49,649 nucleotides of DNA from Acidobacteriota bacterium (lineage in GTDB: Bacteria; Acidobacteriota; Blastocatellia; Pyrinomonadales; Pyrinomonadaceae), in contig QHXI01000062.1 in NCBI GenBank assembly GCA_003222895.1, positions 1-49,649 on the forward strand, read 5' to 3'. Shown here one piece after another: positions 8,669 through 16,158 of this stretch. The notes under the pieces are model-generated. The model was not told the origin of the DNA. It was given only the letters and a program-made list of their open reading frames with translations, and searched no databases. The stretch's first letter is position 1. Each line of letters starts with the position of its first letter. A program made the position numbers and the translations under genes.

Positions 8669-9439
8669 ATGGCCGTAAATCTGGAAGGTGGTTGTCGAGT
8701 TTCTGCCGTGCGCGAAGGCGCGCCCGTAGAGGCAGGAACGCTGCGCATTTGGCATCGCATCGGCCGCGCCACCGGCGCGCAGGCAATCTCTTTGCGCGTG
8801 CTGGAATTCGCCCCGGGAATCTCGCCGTCAATGCGTAATGATGAATGCGACGAGATTCTGTACGTGCTGGAGCGCCGCGGGCGACAAACGGCGACGATTC
8901 AAATAGATCGACACGGCTACGATATCGGCTCCGACACCGGCATCTACATTCGCCCAAACGAAATATTTGCGATCGATAATCCCGGTCCGAATTCAGTCAT
9001 CATTATCAGCGCTCAATGTCCTGATCCTGATCGAGCGCCGTTATTTGTGGCGCCTCTCACGATTTCATCCGATGCGCCACAATTAGATCGACCGCCGCTG
9101 GTCCGTCTCTCTGATCAGCGCGCGCAGCCAACCGCGGATCGTTGGTATCGCGTGCTGGTCGATCAAGCAATCGGCAGTGCGCAAGTCACACAATTCGTCG
9201 GCTCGATTCCGCCCGGTCGCGCGCCCGATCATTTTCACAACTACGAAGAGGTGCTTTTCATTTTGAAAGGCGCAGGCCGCATGTGGGCCGGCGAAACGAA
9301 CACGCCGATAGGTGTAGGCTCATGTATTTATCTGCCAAAAGGACAGGTGCATTGCGTAGAGAATACGGGCGAAGGCGAGTTGCGTTTGCTGGGCGTGTTC
9401 TATCCGGCGGGAAGTCCGAGCGTAAGATATGATGCTTGA
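8669..9439 (+). CDS. Two-cupin-domain protein
   Basis: A 256-residue bicupin. The N-terminal cupin (roughly 25-120) contains DEILYVLERRGR and IYIRPNEIFAIDNPG; the C-terminal cupin (roughly 140-250) has the metal-binding pattern PDHFHNYEEVLFILKGAGRM, then IYLPKGQVHCVENTG, with histidines and a glutamate in the usual places. The N-terminal domain lacks the His pair (RNDECDEIL), so probably only the second domain binds metal. Family members include dioxygenases, isomerases and sugar-binding proteins; the substrate is unknown. No operon partner is obvious. Confidence 0.82.
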   Translation: MAVNLEGGCRVSAVREGAPVEAGTLRIWHRIGRATGAQAISLRVLEFAPGISPSMRNDECDEILYVLERRGRQTATIQIDRHGYDIGSDTGIYIRPNEIFAIDNPGPNSVIIISAQCPDPDRAPLFVAPLTISSDAPQLDRPPLVRLSDQRAQPTADRWYRVLVDQAIGSAQVTQFVGSIPPGRAPDHFHNYEEVLFILKGAGRMWAGETNTPIGVGSCIYLPKGQVHCVENTGEGELRLLGVFYPAGSPSVRYDA

Positions 9440-9463
9440 TAAAGGAAGAATCTTTTTTCATCA

Positions 9464-9480
9464 ATAACTTCTGTTATATT
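9464..9480 (+). promoter_or_regulatory. Possible promoter/operator for a leaderless DUF433-methyltransferase mRNA
   Basis: The sequence ATAAC-TTCT-GTTAT is a short dyad (9464-9477) that overlaps a -10-like TATATT (9475-9480). The ATG at 9487 sits just where transcription from that box would begin, and there is no ribosome-binding site before it, suggesting a leaderless transcript. A -35 box is not clear. If the DUF433 domain binds DNA as antitoxins do, this dyad is a candidate autoregulatory operator. All of this is inference from spacing. Confidence 0.35.
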
Positions 9481-9486
9481 AACGCC

Positions 9487-10416
9487 ATGAAAACTGATGA
9501 ATTGCGCGGGGTAGTTCATTCCGATCCTCAGGTCATGGGGGGAACGCCGGTGTTTGTAGGTACGCGCGTTCCGCTCGAAAACCTTATTGACTACCTCGAA
9601 GGCGGAGAATCAGTCGATGATTTCCTGGAAGCTTTTCCTACGGTGAAGCGTGAACAGGTGATTGCCGCAATGAATGACCAACAAGAGGAGAGCGATTCTC
9701 TCGCGACGTTCCGAACGAAACCGAAGCCGCAGGAAAAACGTAAGGTCAAAAACGGTAAACCGTCGAACGAACTAGTCCTCAGCGCATATATCGAAGGAAA
9801 TGATAGCGTCTTTCCCCGCATTCTCGGGTTATATGTAAAACCGGGCAGCGTGATCGCCGATGTCACGTATGGAAAGGGCGTCTTTTGGAGAACTATTCCC
9901 GACGGTGAATATCAAATAAGAGCCACGGACCTTCAAAATGGTGTGGACTGTCGCGACCTTCCGTACAAGAACGGCGAACTTGATTGTGTCGTCTTTGACC
10001 CTCCCTATATGCACACCCCCGGCGGTTCCGCTCACACCGTCCACAATCAGTTTGAAGACCACTATCGGAACAACGGCACAGGAAACCGAACCAATAGCAA
10101 GTACCACGAGGCGGTCCTTGAGCTATATATCGATGGCGGGAAAGAAGCGCATCGCGTCCTCCGCAATCGAGGCGTCTTTATCGTAAAGTGCCAAGATGAA
10201 GTATGTGCAAATCGGCAACGATTTACGCACGTGGAGATAATGGCGGCATACGAGAAGATAGGATTTGTTCCGGAGGACCTTTTCGTAATCGTTCGCAACA
10301 ATCGCCCTGGCGTTAGCCGTGTAGTTCAGCAAGTTCATGCTCGCAAGAATCATTCCTATTTTTTGGTGTTTTGGAAGTCGGATAGCGAAAAAGAACGATG
10401 GCAGCCTCCCCAATAG
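9487..10416 (+). CDS. DUF433 domain fused to a DNA methyltransferase
   Basis: A 309-residue protein from ATG 9487. Residues 1-65 are a DUF433 domain (VMGGTPVFVGTRVPLENLID, then the EAFPTVKREQVIAAM helix), normally a free-standing VapB-like antitoxin of about 75 residues paired with a PIN-like toxin. A basic linker (residues 72-95) leads to a Rossmann methyltransferase: SAM motif I near IADVTYGKGVFW (122-134) and catalytic DPPY at 171-174, so an adenine-N6 or cytosine-N4 amino-methyltransferase. The next gene, a PD-(D/E)XK nuclease, overlaps its end by 19 bases, so the two form a restriction-modification unit. The DUF433 part could act as a built-in repressor or a target-recognition aid; an internal ATG at 9670 has no ribosome site. 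Confidence 0.85.
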   Translation: MKTDELRGVVHSDPQVMGGTPVFVGTRVPLENLIDYLEGGESVDDFLEAFPTVKREQVIAAMNDQQEESDSLATFRTKPKPQEKRKVKNGKPSNELVLSAYIEGNDSVFPRILGLYVKPGSVIADVTYGKGVFWRTIPDGEYQIRATDLQNGVDCRDLPYKNGELDCVVFDPPYMHTPGGSAHTVHNQFEDHYRNNGTGNRTNSKYHEAVLELYIDGGKEAHRVLRNRGVFIVKCQDEVCANRQRFTHVEIMAAYEKIGFVPEDLFVIVRNNRPGVSRVVQQVHARKNHSYFLVFWKSDSEKERWQPPQ

Positions 10417-10919
10417 ATCCGATTAAATTGATGATACATATCATCAAGACCCATGCGCCCGAGAATATCTGGCTGGAGTCACCCCTTCAAGGCTATCGAG
10501 GTCTTGGGAATACGAATAGAGGGGAAATTGGCGAAGAGTTCATTCGCCAGTATCTCAAAGCCGCGGGTCTTGAAATCAGCAACGGCAAGCGAACCTCGAT
10601 CACGGACGTGAAGATTGGGGGCCACCCTTTCGAGATCAAGACCGCATCACTAGGTGCTAACGGCACGTTTCAGTTTAACCACGTGCGGTTGGATCGGAAT
10701 TACGAATATCTGCTCTGTCTGGGAATCTGTCCGCAGGAGATCGTCTACAATATGTGGCGTAAAGGCGATGTCGCTGAAGGCAAAGCGGGAAAGCTTGTAC
10801 GCATGGCGGAAGGGCAAGCCGTGACGTGGAAACTCACCAAGCAACTCTCAACCATGATACCGATCGAAGACTTGCCGGACAATCTTCGCATCACCCTCGA
10901 TCTACCTAAGCTGACATAA
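10398..10919 (+). CDS. Probable type II restriction endonuclease, PD-(D/E)XK fold
   Basis: A 173-residue protein overlapping the methyltransferase by 19 bases. I do not recognise a named family. The order EIGEEFIRQYL (43-53), TDVKIGGHPFEIKTAS (69-84) gives candidate catalytic residues E46/E47, D70, E79 and K81, the D-(x)n-ExK arrangement of PD-(D/E)XK nucleases. FQFNHVRLDRNYEYLLCLGI after it is the usual hydrophobic core. Its size and position next to a DNA methyltransferase are typical of a type II restriction enzyme. Overlap suggests coupled translation after the methyltransferase. Recognition sequence is unknown. It ends two bases from the convergent PLP-enzyme gene. Confidence 0.75.
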   Translation: MAASPIDPIKLMIHIIKTHAPENIWLESPLQGYRGLGNTNRGEIGEEFIRQYLKAAGLEISNGKRTSITDVKIGGHPFEIKTASLGANGTFQFNHVRLDRNYEYLLCLGICPQEIVYNMWRKGDVAEGKAGKLVRMAEGQAVTWKLTKQLSTMIPIEDLPDNLRITLDLPKLT

Positions 10920-10921
10920 GG

Positions 10922-12103
10922 TTAGCCAAGTATATTATTACCCTGACAAGAGATTAACTCCGCCAAAATCTCCATCGCCTCATGCACCTCTTCATCGGTA
11001 TTGAAGAAATGCGCTGACATACGCAGGCCGACACCGGGCCGGCAATCCACAAAAACTTTTCGTTCGTTAAGACGCTTTACCATCCCAGGTCCATCTTCGA
11101 CGTAAATCATCACTGAGCCGCCACGCTGATTGACGTCGCGCGGGCTATTTACTTTCCAGCCACGCTCTAGCGCGAAATCGATCATGAATTCGGTGCGACG
11201 TTCTGATTCTGCGCGCATCGTTTCGACACCGACCTCTTCAATAATCTGCAAACCGGGCAGCACGGAATACAGGGCGGGAATGCTGGGCGTGCCTTGCGCG
11301 AATCGGCGCACTGAATTGTCGTAACGCATTGGCGGCTGCGCGAAGTCAAACGGCGCTGCATGGGCTACCCAGCCGGTTAATCTCGGCTGCAGTTGCTGCT
11401 GCAAATCCGGCCGCACGTACAGATAGCCGCACGCCGGTCCGCCGCACAGCCACTTGATAGTTCCGCCGATTAGAAAATCAATGTTCCATGCGGATGCCCG
11501 CAAGGGAACAACTCCGGCGGACTGATAGACATCGAGCAAGACCCACGCGCCGTGTTTGCGCGCGCGTTGGACAATCGCTTCGACGTCGACCCGGAACGAG
11601 CTGCGAAACGAAACGTGCGAGAGCGCAACCAAAGCCGTCGCGTCATCGATCGCATCGAGAACTCTCTCCAGTGGGATCGCGATGCCGTCATCGGAAGGGA
11701 CGATTTGCACGCGCGCGCCCATCGGCGTCTGCGCATCCAGCACGTACTGCATCGATGGGAAGTCGAGGGCGCTGGCGACGATTTTGTTTCGCTTACTCGA
11801 AGTGAAATCAAAACATGAGAGCACGGACGACAGCGCAATCGAAGCGTTCGGCTGAATTTGAACTGAGCCGGCGTTGCCTCCGAGAATTTGCGCGATGCCA
11901 TCGCCGACCTGCGCGGACATCTCCCACCAACTGGTGGCCCAGGCGTCTTCGCTCGTGTGATGTTCCCAGGCTTCGTAGTAGGCCAGCATCGATTCGCGCG
12001 CCGCGCGCGGCACGGGACCAAGGCTGTGACTCAGCAGGTGAATGCCGGAAGCGAGCGTCGGAAATTCTTCGCGGCGGCGATTGATGCGGGTTTCAGGTTT
12101 CAA
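10922..12103 (-). CDS. PLP-dependent aminotransferase class V / kynureninase-like enzyme
   Basis: A 393-residue fold-type I PLP enzyme. Visible features: QIQPNASIALSSVLSCF near the cofactor phosphate site, HVSFRSSFRVDVEAIV, the cofactor Asp segment GAWVLLDVYQSAGVVPL, and the Schiff-base lysine in FLIGGTIKWLCGGPACGYLY. This arrangement is closest to kynureninase-like and isopenicillin-N-epimerase-like class V enzymes; the substrate is not certain, and no other tryptophan-degradation gene is nearby. The only in-frame start is TTG 12103, which lies inside a GTTTCAAG repeat tract with an in-frame stop just upstream, so the repeat supplies the leader and start codon. Convergent with the restriction endonuclease. 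Confidence 0.8.
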   Translation of the reverse strand: MKPETRINRRREEFPTLASGIHLLSHSLGPVPRAARESMLAYYEAWEHHTSEDAWATSWWEMSAQVGDGIAQILGGNAGSVQIQPNASIALSSVLSCFDFTSSKRNKIVASALDFPSMQYVLDAQTPMGARVQIVPSDDGIAIPLERVLDAIDDATALVALSHVSFRSSFRVDVEAIVQRARKHGAWVLLDVYQSAGVVPLRASAWNIDFLIGGTIKWLCGGPACGYLYVRPDLQQQLQPRLTGWVAHAAPFDFAQPPMRYDNSVRRFAQGTPSIPALYSVLPGLQIIEEVGVETMRAESERRTEFMIDFALERGWKVNSPRDVNQRGGSVMIYVEDGPGMVKRLNERKVFVDCRPGVGLRMSAHFFNTDEEVHEAMEILAELISCQGNNILG

Positions 12104-12156
12104 GTTTCAGGTTTCAGGTTTCAAGTTTCACGTTTCACGTTTCAAGTTTCAAGTTA
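12089..12156. repeat. GTTTCAAGTTTCAGG tract, locus 1
   Basis: About 68 bases of degenerate seven-base units (GTTTCAA, GTTTCAG, GTTTCAC) in one orientation. It covers the TTG start of the kynureninase-like gene. Similar tracts, often as inverted pairs, are at 20833-20935, 26519-26591 and at both ends of 37496-37714. There are no spacers, so it is not a CRISPR array. Confidence 0.85.
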
Positions 12157-12173
12157 AGCTCGAAACAGTTTAA

Positions 12174-12326
12174 AGCTCCGTTAGGAGCGTCATATTTATA
12201 GCACTCAGCGGTCTGTTATTTCGAAGCTCCGTCAGGAGCGAAATACTAACGCGAACATGTCGCTCTACGGAGCTAAACAGTTTGTGTAGACTTCCAGGCT
12301 ATAAATGTTTCGCTCCTAACGAAGCT
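12174..12326. repeat. GCTCCGTTAGGAGC element cluster, copy 1
   Basis: Series of short hairpins with four-base loops: GCTCC-GTTA-GGAGC, GCTCC-GTCA-GGAGC, then related GCTCTACGGAGC and CGCTCCTAACGAAGC strings, with TATTTATAGCACTCAGCG between them. The element ends directly at the stop codon of the SDR gene. A second copy, sharing GGAGC plus TTTATAG(T)CACTCAGCG, is at 36570-36672. Confidence 0.8.
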
Positions 12327-13064
12327 TTACGCGCGAATCTTTGACAACATCTTCTCTAGTCCCAGCGGATCGTTTTTCAGTCCTTCCAAAACTCCTTGTG
12401 CTTCTTCGCCAATCGGCGGATCGATTGATTCTTCGCGAATGTGACGCAGAATTTCACCGGCGACGAATTCAGTGGTCATCTTTGGCACGTCTGCGCCTTT
12501 GCTCATGTCGGTATCGATCGTGGCCGGCATGACAGTCATGACATGAACGCCTTTATCGGCCAGATAAGCACGCAAAGCCTGGCCCAGCGAAAGCAGCGCC
12601 GCCTTGCTGGCGCAATAGGTCCCGACGATAGGTAGATTGATTTTCGCAAAAGCAGTCGCGACATTCACGATCGTCCCTTCACCGCGTTCAATCATCGCGG
12701 GCGCCAACGCTCGCGTCATCCGCAGCGCGCCGAAATAATTGACGCTCATCTCCTCGATCGCCGCATCAAGGTTCATCGATACAGGGTTTCCGTAGCCGGC
12801 AACACCGGCATTGTTGATAAGCATGTCTATCGGGCCCAATCGCGCAGCTGCCTCGATATCTTCATCACTCGTCACGTCCAATTTGATCGGAGTAAGAGAG
12901 GTGCCCATCGTTGTCGCGTTTCTTTTCAAACGCTCAATGTCTTCCGGCTTGCGCGCGCCAGCAAAAACTTCCTTCGCGCCAGCTTTAGCCAAAGCAAACG
13001 CCAGCGTTCGCCCGAGACCGCGACTCGCACCAGTAACTAAGACTGTTCTGTTGTTGATATCCAT
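12327..13064 (-). CDS. Short-chain dehydrogenase/reductase (SDR)
   Basis: Classical SDR of 245 residues from ATG 13064 (MDINNRTVLVTGASRGLGRT); the frame could extend eight codons upstream. Motifs: TGASRGLG for NAD(P) binding, NNAG in DMLINNAGVAGYG, catalytic Tyr and Lys in YCASKAALLSL, and the downstream PATIDTDMSKG segment that closes over the cofactor. It oxidises or reduces an alcohol/carbonyl substrate that cannot be predicted. Its stop codon touches the GCTCC repeat cluster; upstream lies a row of tri-loop hairpins and then the APC permease on the same strand. Confidence 0.9.
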   Translation of the reverse strand: MDINNRTVLVTGASRGLGRTLAFALAKAGAKEVFAGARKPEDIERLKRNATTMGTSLTPIKLDVTSDEDIEAAARLGPIDMLINNAGVAGYGNPVSMNLDAAIEEMSVNYFGALRMTRALAPAMIERGEGTIVNVATAFAKINLPIVGTYCASKAALLSLGQALRAYLADKGVHVMTVMPATIDTDMSKGADVPKMTTEFVAGEILRHIREESIDPPIGEEAQGVLEGLKNDPLGLEKMLSKIRA

Positions 13065-13130
13065 GGGCCATCGCGGCTCAGCCGCCACACAGTGCGGAAA
13101 GGCTCTGCCTGTCCGTCGTCCTACCGTTTT

Positions 13131-13231
13131 GTGGAGGCTACGCCTCCACCGCGAGGCGTAGCCTCGGTTGAATCAAAGCAATCGCTCTCGGTAAGCCGAA
13201 GGCTTACCGCATTGGGCTGCAGCAGAGCTGC
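13131..13231. repeat. Row of four perfect tri-loop hairpins
   Basis: Four back-to-back hairpins, each with a three-base loop and a perfect stem: GTGGAGGC-TAC-GCCTCCAC (13131-13149), GAGGC-GTA-GCCTC (13153-13165), GGTAAGCC-GAA-GGCTTACC (13190-13208), GCAGC-AGA-GCTGC (13219-13231). They lie just downstream of the APC permease stop and upstream of the SDR start. They could stabilise or end the permease transcript, but no clear U-tract follows on either strand. Confidence 0.8.
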
Positions 13232-13248
13232 TTTATCTTACCCGCTGG

Positions 13249-14649
13249 CTACCGCGAGCGGTTCTGTACGACTCGCGCATAAACATAGATCGCCGCCGCG
13301 ATGGCTGACCAGAGGACTGCCAATTCCAAACTCGTCAGTGAATGCTGTGCGATTCTCTCGCTAACACTCTGGGTCAACAGCGTGTCAATATCCTGCACCA
13401 CCTGCACAGCAATCAGCACCCCCATCGATACCACTGAGACAACCGCGGCCAGCATCATGAGCCAGCGTGGAATATTCAAACTGATCTCGCCATAAAGTTT
13501 CGGATTCCAACGTGGCAACATCAGAAACGCGATGCTGTGCAGGCAATAAAGCAACACCAGCGCAAATACGGCGATGTTCAGCGCCAACGAAAGCTGTTTG
13601 CTGATAACCAATATCAAACACGCCACGAGATTCAGTGTCAGCGAAACGACGGGAGTTGCGGTCCGCGGACTGACGAATGCCAACCACTTCGGCGCCAAAC
13701 GATCTTCGACAAAGATCAGCGCCAGCCGCGATGGCACAATCAATGTCGGATTCAACGAAGTCGTGATCGCCATGATCGCGCCGAGTGTCACCACGATCGC
13801 CGAGCCCCACGGCAAATAGACTGATGCGACTTCTGTCATCGGCGCGCTGCTGGCGGCCAGCCTGGCTCCCGGCAACACACCGAACGCGACCGCGGACATG
13901 GCGATGAAGATCAAGGCCGTCGCAGTCACTCCTTTCAAGAAAACCAAAGGCAACCGGCGCGTGCTGTCTTTCGTTTCGCCGGCGGTCTGGGCCAGCGATT
14001 CAAAGCCAGCATAAGAAAAGAAAATCGGCGCGAGACTCAACGCAAAGCCACTGGCTCCGTGCGTGATGAAAGGCGAGTAGTTCGCCGGATGAATCGCAAA
14101 CAAGCCGGGAACTACCAGCACGAAAATCGAAATTCCTAACAGCGCGCACATCGCCACCTGGATTCTTCCAAACCAGCGGACGCCGACGACGTGAATGGCA
14201 TAAAAGAAAAGCAGGCTGCCAACTGCCAGAGCCTGATGCGCGAACTCGCCGCCAATCCGGCGTCCGCTTAACTCGATTATGTAATCCGCCAGCGCGCTGG
14301 CGAGATAAGCTCCCGCACCGACGTAAGCGATAATTTTCAGCCATGCCCCGATGAAAGCAATCGCGTAGCCGCCGAACGTGCGCGACATGTGCAGGTATTC
14401 GCCGCCGGGCTCTTTTCCCAATGACGTCGAAATGAAAGCCGCGTAAGGAATCGAGGTCGCGAGAATTGCCGGCATCAAGACCGCATATCCGAGAATTACG
14501 CTGGGACCAGTAAGTGACCAGGCCTGACTGGTGACTTTGAAAATGCCCGCGCCAATCAAGATGCCGACGAGCGCCGCATAAGACTCCACCGTGCCGAGAT
14601 CGCGACGAAGCCGAGACACAATAGCGGGTGATTGGGTTTGCGATTCCAT
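13249..14649 (-). CDS. APC-superfamily amino acid permease
   Basis: A 466-residue inner-membrane transporter with about 12 hydrophobic segments. The N-terminal VGILIGAGIFKVTSQAW carries the GxGIF-type substrate-binding loop of the amino acid-polyamine-organocation family, and FFSYAGFESLAQTAGETKDS in the middle is the second conserved family region (helix 6 and following loop). Likely substrate is an amino acid or related cation; specificity is not readable. No ribosome site is clear before ATG 14649. A 73-base near-perfect palindrome lies between it and the upstream co-directional dienelactone hydrolase gene. Confidence 0.88.
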   Translation of the reverse strand: MESQTQSPAIVSRLRRDLGTVESYAALVGILIGAGIFKVTSQAWSLTGPSVILGYAVLMPAILATSIPYAAFISTSLGKEPGGEYLHMSRTFGGYAIAFIGAWLKIIAYVGAGAYLASALADYIIELSGRRIGGEFAHQALAVGSLLFFYAIHVVGVRWFGRIQVAMCALLGISIFVLVVPGLFAIHPANYSPFITHGASGFALSLAPIFFSYAGFESLAQTAGETKDSTRRLPLVFLKGVTATALIFIAMSAVAFGVLPGARLAASSAPMTEVASVYLPWGSAIVVTLGAIMAITTSLNPTLIVPSRLALIFVEDRLAPKWLAFVSPRTATPVVSLTLNLVACLILVISKQLSLALNIAVFALVLLYCLHSIAFLMLPRWNPKLYGEISLNIPRWLMMLAAVVSVVSMGVLIAVQVVQDIDTLLTQSVSERIAQHSLTSLELAVLWSAIAAAIYVYARVVQNRSR

Positions 14650-14665
14650 TTCGATGGACGCGGTC

Positions 14666-14738
14666 GTGTCAGAAGCCCGACCGTTAGGGAGGGCAACCTA
14701 ACTTGGTAGGCCCTCCCTGACGGTCGGGCTTCTGACAC
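14666..14738. repeat. TGTCAGAAGCCCG palindromic element, copy 2
   Basis: The cleanest copy of the family: 29-base arms beginning GTGTCAGAAGCCCGACCGTT and its near-exact reverse complement ending in TCTGACAC, with a short AT-rich loop. It begins one base after the stop codon of the dienelactone hydrolase gene (14740-14742 on the minus strand). Confidence 0.88.
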
Positions 14739-14739
14739 T

Positions 14740-15960
14740 CTATCGCTTCATCCATTTATTCGCCGGCAATTTCGGATTCAAGACCTTTTCCGCAGTCTCA
14801 ACTCCGGCCACGGGCAAGTCGGTCGCATCTATCAATCCAAGTTGCGCCAACACCGATGCTTGATCCCAATAGATGTGTTCGTGCGCGAGCTTACCATCGC
14901 GAAAATGGACCACGACGATCAGCGGAATCTTCACGTGCTGGTTGGTAGGCTCGACGCCCGGCAACATCCAATCCATTTTGATCGTGTGCGTAAATTCAAA
15001 AACCATCTCGTCGACCACCCGGTCAACTCCGATGGTGCGCGACACCGGAGTCATCGAAGTATCCGGCGGCATCTGCGGAATGAACGCTTCGGAATAAAAC
15101 TCGCGCAGCTCATCGTGGCCGACTCCACCCGTCATCACCGGAACATGATTGACGTAAGCGTCTGCGGTCATCGTCTTCAAAGTGTCTTCAGTATCTCGCG
15201 TCGCAAATTCGTATTTGACGTGTTCGTCCCAACGATCGGAAAGAGTCTTTTGAGCGTTCGCGAGTCCTTCGCCAGCGAGATTGCGAACAAAGAATTCCAG
15301 CGTGCGCAGATTCGCGAGCTCAGCGGCCCTCGCGTCGTAATGCTCGCCGCCGGGCCGTCCGAACGCATGGTCCTGCTCGGGATAATCATGAATCGTCACA
15401 AGCGGATTTGAAACGAGCGCAGCGTGAATTTGCTTCTGAGCTTCAGGTGGACAGTGCTGATCTTTCCCGGCAATATGCAGTATCAAAGGCGAGGACAAAT
15501 TGCCGGCCTCATTCAAAGTCTTTTCAATGCCGACGCCGTAATAACCAACCGCACAGTCAGGTTTGAAACGAACCGACAACAACCACGCGAGGTTCCCTCC
15601 CAAGCAAAAACCAACCGCACCAACGCGGCCGTTGCAGGCTGGATGCTGGCGCAGAAACTCCATCGTAGCCGCGGAATCCTCGACGGCTTTCGCTTGATCG
15701 AGACCTTGATAAAGCGCGAAGCCTTTCTGCCATTCGGCTTGGCTCTGGTCCGTGATGTCGACGCCGCGTTCCTGTCGCCAGAAAAGATCAGGACAAATCG
15801 CCACGAATCCGTGCGATGCATACCAGTCGCAAACATCGCGCATGAATTGATTGACGCCAAAAATTTCCTGCAAGACGACGATGCCCGGACCGTAGCCGCC
15901 GGCAGGGAAAACGATGTGCGCGTCAAACTCACCACCATCGAATGATTTGACTGTGATCAT
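14740..15960 (-). CDS. Dienelactone hydrolase fused to an NTF2/SnoaL-like domain
   Basis: A 406-residue two-domain protein. Residues 1-230 are a dienelactone hydrolase-type alpha/beta hydrolase with the Cys-Asp-His triad visible as GFCLGG (nucleophile elbow), an Asp in HIAGKDQHCPPE, and the His in QDHAFGRPGG. Residues 250-390 are an NTF2-like (SnoaL-type) fold with YEFATRDTEDTLKTMT, NHVPVMTGGVGHDELREFY and the C-terminal HEHIYWDQASVLAQLGL, typical of polyketide-cyclase-like ester-cyclase relatives. Ribosome site GGAGG lies five bases before ATG 15960. Both domains are complete and in one frame. Substrate unknown. Confidence 0.87.
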   Translation of the reverse strand: MITVKSFDGGEFDAHIVFPAGGYGPGIVVLQEIFGVNQFMRDVCDWYASHGFVAICPDLFWRQERGVDITDQSQAEWQKGFALYQGLDQAKAVEDSAATMEFLRQHPACNGRVGAVGFCLGGNLAWLLSVRFKPDCAVGYYGVGIEKTLNEAGNLSSPLILHIAGKDQHCPPEAQKQIHAALVSNPLVTIHDYPEQDHAFGRPGGEHYDARAAELANLRTLEFFVRNLAGEGLANAQKTLSDRWDEHVKYEFATRDTEDTLKTMTADAYVNHVPVMTGGVGHDELREFYSEAFIPQMPPDTSMTPVSRTIGVDRVVDEMVFEFTHTIKMDWMLPGVEPTNQHVKIPLIVVVHFRDGKLAHEHIYWDQASVLAQLGLIDATDLPVAGVETAEKVLNPKLPANKWMKR

Positions 15961-16058
15961 AAACGCCTCCGCGCGAAGCGTTATACGCGAAATGTTTGGT
16001 GTTTGGCGAGTCGGGGCAAAGGGCTGCGACTCTTGTCACGGAAGGAATGGGTGGAAGT

Positions 16059-16154
16059 TCACCACCAAGACACGAAGTCACAAAGAACGAATTAAGCGTT
16101 CAAGCCGTTAACCTTCTGCCGAGTATTCTTCGTCCCTTCGGGTCTTTGTGGTGA
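16059..16154. repeat. TCACCACAAAGACACGAAG inverted-repeat element
   Basis: Arms of 19 bases (16059-16077 and 16136-16154) match as an inverted repeat with two mismatches. It occupies the gap between the helicase-nuclease stop (minus) and the dienelactone hydrolase start. The rest of the 198-base gap (15961-16158) shows no gene. Confidence 0.65.
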
Positions 16155-16158
16155 GTCG

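Noticed and set aside
12089-12156. Short regular repeats suggestive of a CRISPR array
   Set aside because: Units are seven bases and continuous, with no unique spacers and no cas genes in the window.
14666-14738. Palindrome as a factor-independent terminator
   Set aside because: The stem is strong but no T-run follows on either strand, and related copies occur at other positions relative to genes. Repeat element is the better call.
14842-15945. Two long plus-strand frames opposite the dienelactone hydrolase
   Set aside because: The minus strand has a recognisable two-domain enzyme across the same region; the plus frames are Arg/His-rich shadows.
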